From positions 124,001 through 188,000 of the forward strand of contig NZ_KI911467.1 of assembly GCF_000514775.1 (NCBI RefSeq): a stretch of 64,000 bases of DNA, written 5' to 3'. Numbering within the stretch: position 1 is the first letter of the stretch; every line of letters begins with the position of its first letter. This document shows positions 60,496-64,000 of this stretch, piece after piece. A model generated the notes under the pieces. It saw only the letters and a list, made by a program, of their open reading frames with translations. It had not been told where the DNA came from and did not search any database. The translations under genes and the position numbers were made by a program. This DNA comes from Salinispora pacifica CNR114 (GTDB lineage Bacteria > Actinomycetota > Actinomycetes > Mycobacteriales > Micromonosporaceae).

Positions 60496-61230
60496 CTATC
60501 GCGGTGGTTGGGCAGTGCTGCCGCGGGCGGACATGAACTCCGCGACCATCGCCACGAACGCCTTCTTGTCGGTATCCGGAAGGAAGAAGTACGGCGCGAT
60601 GACCTCGGAGAGCCCGGGCCGTACGAACGTCATCGGCTGGTCGCGCCGGTGGAGCGGCTCGATGACGCAGACATCCTCGGGGTGGGTGCCCCAGTAGGCC
60701 ATGTCGGTGGCGACCGTGTACCACTGCTGTTCCGTCGCGATCAGACCGTACGCCCGAGCGACGGTCTGCTCCTTGAGGCAGCGGGGAGCATGGCTGGCGG
60801 CAGTTACCTGCAGCACCCGGTGCACGCCGTGCGCGGCGAAGATGCCCGCCGCGGTCTCCAACTCGGCGACCGTGTTGCCGGCCTGCGGCATGATGATGAT
60901 GTCCCGTAGCGCCTGCCGGAAGGCGGCCCGTTGCGGGCCGGCGAGCCGGGCCAGGAGCGGGCGCAGCCGGGGGAACTCCTCGAGCCGGGCGAGGTTCGCC
61001 AGGAAGAACCGCTTCGTGAACTCACCCTCGTTGATGCCGTCGCGCTGGGAGAAGCCGCTGCCCATGACGATGCAGCCGAGCTCGTGATCAGGGCTCAGGG
61101 TCAGGATCTCCCGCGCCAGTGTGGCCGCGTCGCCCAACCTGTCGTCCCGGGGGCGACCAAGGACCAGGTCCTCCCACGCCTCCGTCTCGAGGTGACGACT
61201 GTGCAGAAGGACGCCCACCTTCGTGGTCAA
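60496..61230 (-). CDS. DUF218/YdcF-like protein
   Basis: A 244-aa cytoplasmic protein. CIVMGSGFSQ, AGNTVAELETAAGIF and LQVTAASHAPRCLKE correspond to the glycine, NT-E and VT-x-H-xPR motifs of the DUF218/SanA/YdcF family, but similarity is moderate and the membrane anchor of SanA is missing. Function unknown; relatives have been linked to cell-envelope or nucleotide-linked substrates. It lies on the minus strand after the second glycosyltransferase (gap 115 bases), so it may belong with sugar attachment. Confidence 0.6.
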   Translation of the reverse strand: MTTKVGVLLHSRHLETEAWEDLVLGRPRDDRLGDAATLAREILTLSPDHELGCIVMGSGFSQRDGINEGEFTKRFFLANLARLEEFPRLRPLLARLAGPQRAAFRQALRDIIIMPQAGNTVAELETAAGIFAAHGVHRVLQVTAASHAPRCLKEQTVARAYGLIATEQQWYTVATDMAYWGTHPEDVCVIEPLHRRDQPMTFVRPGLSEVIAPYFFLPDTDKKAFVAMVAEFMSARGSTAQPPR

Positions 61231-61345
61231 TACGGAACTCCTCCGGTGTGGGCCTGCTGGTGCGGTTCAGGATAGCCAGCATCGATCCCTGGCCGGGGCG
61301 GCGGCCGGCCCCGGCCAAGGCTCCCCGGCCCAGGTTGGGCCCCGG

Positions 61346-62386
61346 CTATCGGCTGGCGACCAGTTCCTCTACCGTGTGCACGACCTCGGCGGGCGGGGGA
61401 AGTCCGGCGATTTCGGCGGCCAGGAGCCGTGCGCGTTCGGTGTACCCGGGCTCGGCGAGGATTCGCCGGCAACCGGCGGCGATCGCCTCGACCGCCGCCC
61501 GGTCGCCGTCCGGGGGCACCGGGGCGGCGGTCAGGCCCGCGCCGACGTCGGTGAGGGCCCTCGCGACGGACCGGGAGTAGTCGTTGTCGGGGACCACCAG
61601 CTGCGGTGCGCCGGCGTTCAGCACCGTCATCGTGGTAGCCGCGCCGCCGTGGTGTACCGCCAGATCACAGGTGGGGGCGACGACATCCAACGGTACCCAG
61701 CCGACGCGGACATCGCGGAACTGCGCGCCGAACTCCGCGGCGGCGCGTTCCGGTGCCGCGATCACCACCTCGGCGCCAGCCGCGATGAGCTGGTCCACCA
61801 GATGTCGGATGACGCTGCTGCGCGAGTGCAGGAAGAGGTTGCGCGTGCCCGCGGTAACCAGCACCCGCGGGCGGTCGGCGGGCCGGGTGTACATCCATGG
61901 CTGCAGGCGACCCTGCCGGTTTTTCGGAATCCAGCGCATCGGCCGTGCGCCGGGGGTGGGCGACGGCCGGAGGCCCGGCGGGCACACGTCGATGAACAGG
62001 TCGGCCGCCGGTGGCCCGCTCAGGCCAAGTCGCTCCAGGTCGGGTGTGATTCCCGGCTCTGGGCGCAGCGGCACGATGTCCCAGTAGTGGCGCACGTACA
62101 GCGCCTGGGTCTCCACGGCGACGAGGCCGGGGACGTAGGACAGGCCACCGACCACCACATCGGGTGGCCACTGCCCCGCCAACTCCAGCAGGGCCCGCAA
62201 CCGGGCCGCGGGCTTTCCCGGATGGGGCGTGGGGACCGCCGGCAACCCGATCGCCGCCGCGGTCTCCAGCAGCGGTTCGTCGGCGGTCAGCAGGATTTCG
62301 TGACCGGCGTTACGGGCCGCGGTCGCCAGTGGGGCGATACAGAACACGGTGGACTGACTACCCCCGACGGTGAACATGAACTTCAT
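61346..62386 (-). CDS. Glycosyltransferase 2 (GT-B, UGT/GT28-like)
   Basis: A 346-aa antibiotic glycosyltransferase starting MKFMFTVGGSQSTVFCIAPL, with the donor-binding DLAVHHGGAATTMTVLNAG. It is a paralogue of glycosyltransferase 1, sharing WRPDV/WPPDV and VxPTCDLAVHHGG segments. The start at 62386 lies 16 bases after the aminotransferase stop without a good ribosome site, so translation is probably coupled. Adjacent to the sugar aminotransferase, it may transfer the amino sugar. Confidence 0.9.
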   Translation of the reverse strand: MKFMFTVGGSQSTVFCIAPLATAARNAGHEILLTADEPLLETAAAIGLPAVPTPHPGKPAARLRALLELAGQWPPDVVVGGLSYVPGLVAVETQALYVRHYWDIVPLRPEPGITPDLERLGLSGPPAADLFIDVCPPGLRPSPTPGARPMRWIPKNRQGRLQPWMYTRPADRPRVLVTAGTRNLFLHSRSSVIRHLVDQLIAAGAEVVIAAPERAAAEFGAQFRDVRVGWVPLDVVAPTCDLAVHHGGAATTMTVLNAGAPQLVVPDNDYSRSVARALTDVGAGLTAAPVPPDGDRAAVEAIAAGCRRILAEPGYTERARLLAAEIAGLPPPAEVVHTVEELVASR

Positions 62387-62402
62387 CGATTTGAGGTACT
62401 TT

Positions 62403-63614
62403 CTAGGAGGTGGCGAAGGGGCGGGTGGGGCTCGGGCCAAGCCGGTTGGCGAGCTCCGGTCCGTGGGAGATCGCGCAGCGCACGATGCTGCAGATTCGGT
62501 CAATATCCGCCGCGCAGACCGCCGGGCCGGTCGGCAGGGCGAGGACCTGCTCCGCCAGGCGCTCGGTGTGCGGCAGAGAGACCGGCCGCTGGGACCGGTA
62601 GGGCTCCAGCTGGTGACAGCCCGGGGAGAAATAGCGCTGCGCGCCGGCATTCTCCGCTCGGAGTATCCGCATCACCAGGTCGCGATGGATGCCCGTCACC
62701 GCTTCGTCGATCTTGAGGATGACGTACTGCCGGTTGGGCTCCTGGGCCTCGTCGAAGTCGACGACAGTCAGGCCGCCCAGTCCGCGCAGCGCGGCACAGT
62801 AGCGTGCGTGGTTGGCCCGATTGTGGCGCACCGTGGTAGCCAGTGCGTCCAGCGAGGTCAGTCCCATCGCCGCGGAGGCCTCGGTCATCTTGGCGTTGGT
62901 GCCGACCCCCACGCTACGGCCGTCGGTGGTGATCCCAAAGGTACGCAGCGCGCGAAGCTCCCCGGCGAGAGCGTCGTCGTTGGTCGCCACCGCACCGCCC
63001 TCGAAACAGTTGACCACCTTGGTGGCGTGGAAACTGAACATCTCCGCGCTACCGAAACCACCGATCCGGCGGCCCTGATGGCTACACCCCAGTGCGTGCG
63101 CCGCGTCGAAGACGAGCGTGAGGCCGTGCGCGGCAGCTACCTTCTCCAGCTCACCCGCCGGGCTGGGCCGGCCCCAGAGGTGAACTCCGACGATGCCCGA
63201 GGTACGCGGGGTCAGCACCGTCTCCACCTGCTGCGGGTCGAGACATCCGGTCTCCGGATCGACGTCGGCGAAGACCGGCGTCAGCCCCAGCATCGAGGCG
63301 GCATGTGCGGTGGCCACGTAGGTCATCGCGGGCATGATGATCTCGCCGGTGAGCTCGGTGGCCTGGTAGAGCAGCTGCAGCGCCATGGTGCCGCTGCAGG
63401 TCGCCACGCAGTGCCGTACGCCTGCCAGCGTCGCGATGCGTTCCTCGAACTCCCGGACCAGGGCGCCATTGGTGAGCCACTTGTTGTCCAGCGCGGTGTG
63501 CAGTCGCTCGAACAACCGCGACCGCTCTCCCACGCTGGGCGTTCCCACCTGCAGCATCTGCGGGAACGTCGGAGTCCCGCCGAGAATGGCGAGATCGGCG
63601 ACCGTGTCTTTCAC
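62403..63614 (-). CDS. DegT/DnrJ/EryC1 sugar aminotransferase
   Basis: A 403-aa fold-type I PLP enzyme. Schiff-base lysine is in SFHATKVVNCFEGG, the phosphate-binding region is CSGTMALQLLYQA, and FDAAHALGC carries the PLP-ring Asp. It is close to DesI-type NDP-4-keto-hexose 4-aminotransferases in length and motif order, so a 4-amino-4,6-dideoxy (or 2,4,6-trideoxy) sugar such as pyrrolosamine is expected. The GTG at 63614 follows GGAGG. First gene of a minus-strand pair with glycosyltransferase 2. No sugar N-methyltransferase is evident in the window. Confidence 0.88.
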   Translation of the reverse strand: MKDTVADLAILGGTPTFPQMLQVGTPSVGERSRLFERLHTALDNKWLTNGALVREFEERIATLAGVRHCVATCSGTMALQLLYQATELTGEIIMPAMTYVATAHAASMLGLTPVFADVDPETGCLDPQQVETVLTPRTSGIVGVHLWGRPSPAGELEKVAAAHGLTLVFDAAHALGCSHQGRRIGGFGSAEMFSFHATKVVNCFEGGAVATNDDALAGELRALRTFGITTDGRSVGVGTNAKMTEASAAMGLTSLDALATTVRHNRANHARYCAALRGLGGLTVVDFDEAQEPNRQYVILKIDEAVTGIHRDLVMRILRAENAGAQRYFSPGCHQLEPYRSQRPVSLPHTERLAEQVLALPTGPAVCAADIDRICSIVRCAISHGPELANRLGPSPTRPFATS

Positions 63615-63789
63615 GCGCGGGCCTCCAAAGCCGTACGAGCTGTCGGACGAGCACCGTCGCGTACCGCGCTCGTCCCCCGGTGGAGCCCGGCTGGTGGCGC
63701 GCGGCGCCGGGTGGTGCGGTGGACCCGCTCCACCGCCGTTCCAGTGGAGCTCCACCCGGGGCCGGTCGTCTCCGGCAAGGCTCGCAGCC

Positions 63790-64000
63790 ATGAGAATCCT
63801 CGTGACCGGGGGAGCCGGCTTCGTCGGCTCGCAGTACGTACGTAACCTCCTCGACGGCGTCTACCAGGGGTACGAGAACGCGGAGATCACCGTCCTGGAC
63901 CTCCTCACGTACGCGGGGCGCCGGGCGAACCTGCCGGTGGCGGACCGTCGGCTGACCTTCGTCCGGGGCGACATCGGTGACCGGGGCCTCCTTCTCGACC
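63790..64000 (+). CDS. dTDP-glucose 4,6-dehydratase (partial, runs off the right edge)
   Basis: The first 70 residues show the RmlB-type start MRILVTGGAGFVGSQYVRNL and LDLLTYAGRRANL, continuing past the window end. It converts dTDP-glucose to the 4-keto-6-deoxy intermediate from which all deoxysugars of the cluster derive. Divergent from the aminotransferase; the 175 bases between hold their promoters, with no StrR-type palindrome. Confidence 0.9.
   Translation, partial: MRILVTGGAGFVGSQYVRNLLDGVYQGYENAEITVLDLLTYAGRRANLPVADRRLTFVRGDIGDRGLLLD

Noticed and set aside
1..64000. CRISPR arrays, rRNA or tRNA genes, plasmid origins
   Set aside because: No repeat-spacer pattern, no rRNA-like sequence and no convincing tRNA cloverleaf were noticed; a covariance search was not possible.

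Overview
The window is high-GC actinomycete DNA. Third codon positions are mostly G or C, many starts are GTG, and the regulators (SARP, StrR/ParB-like) and a mycothiol-type DsbA protein are typical of the group. The gene content is that of an angucycline-derived aromatic polyketide cluster of the diazobenzofluorene type (kinamycin/lomaiviticin family) with deoxysugars. A Micromonospora- or Salinispora-like host is my best inference, not something the sequence proves. The ketosynthase, chain length factor and acyl carrier protein are not in the window, so the cluster must continue beyond it.

Layout. Positions 0.2-4.9 kb: glutamate decarboxylase, an amino-acid antiporter and an MFS exporter, with a visibly less GC-biased codon style. 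5.1-9 kb: DUF1801 protein, a two-gene ABC exporter, a VOC protein and an alpha/beta hydrolase. 9.2-11.6 kb: divergent SARP and AraC regulators. 11.9-15.3 kb: NDP-hexose 2,3-dehydratase facing a sulfotransferase-like / CMD-like / gamma-glutamyl-hydrolase-like operon. 15.7-25.7 kb: two FAD monooxygenases, a protoporphyrinogen-oxidase-like flavoenzyme, the StrR-like regulator, an SDR, an NmrA protein, a mycothiol-nitroreductase homologue, a TcmI-type cyclase and the polyketide ketoreductase. 25.9-33.2 kb: a plus-strand core operon with a methyltransferase-like protein, three FAD monooxygenases, the didomain aromatase/cyclase and a JadG/AlpJ-like oxygenase. 33.2-41.2 kb: the hydrazine/diazo cassette, namely a 627-aa protein of unknown function, a 2x[4Fe-4S] ferredoxin, a DUF3050 (haem-oxygenase-fold) protein, glutamine synthetase-like, amidase, adenylosuccinate lyase-like and GNAT. 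41.3-48.4 kb: a tightly coupled leuA-C-D-B-like operon with a methyltransferase, an aminotransferase and a gutted second aminotransferase, bordered by an IS982-like transposase remnant. 48.9-54.3 kb: ABC exporter, Rieske protein, two more VOC genes and a secreted peptidase. 54.4-64 kb: two glycosyltransferases, two methyltransferases and the deoxysugar genes, running off the right edge in a dTDP-glucose 4,6-dehydratase.

How it fits together. The ketoreductase, cyclases and flavin monooxygenases shape an angucycline. The JadG/AlpJ-like enzyme would open and contract ring B to a benzofluorene. The cassette would make hydrazine and carry it on glutamate to the polyketide, where a gamma-glutamyl hydrolase could release it for oxidation to the diazo. 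The sugar genes can supply 2,6-dideoxy and 4-amino-2,4,6-trideoxy sugars.

Two results are drawn directly from the bases. First, five intergenic palindromes of the StrR-operator form (GTTC-type 9-mer, 11-12 bp, GAAC-type 9-mer) lie in front of the polyketide, sugar, gamma-glutamyl-hydrolase and regulator operons, but I found none in front of the leu-like operon, which sits next to a transposase scar. Second, two VOC paralogues about 43 kb apart share an identical 18-bp element upstream of their starts. The best candidates for undescribed biology are the 627-aa protein and the DUF3050 protein in the diazo cassette, and the purpose of the leu-like chain-extension operon.
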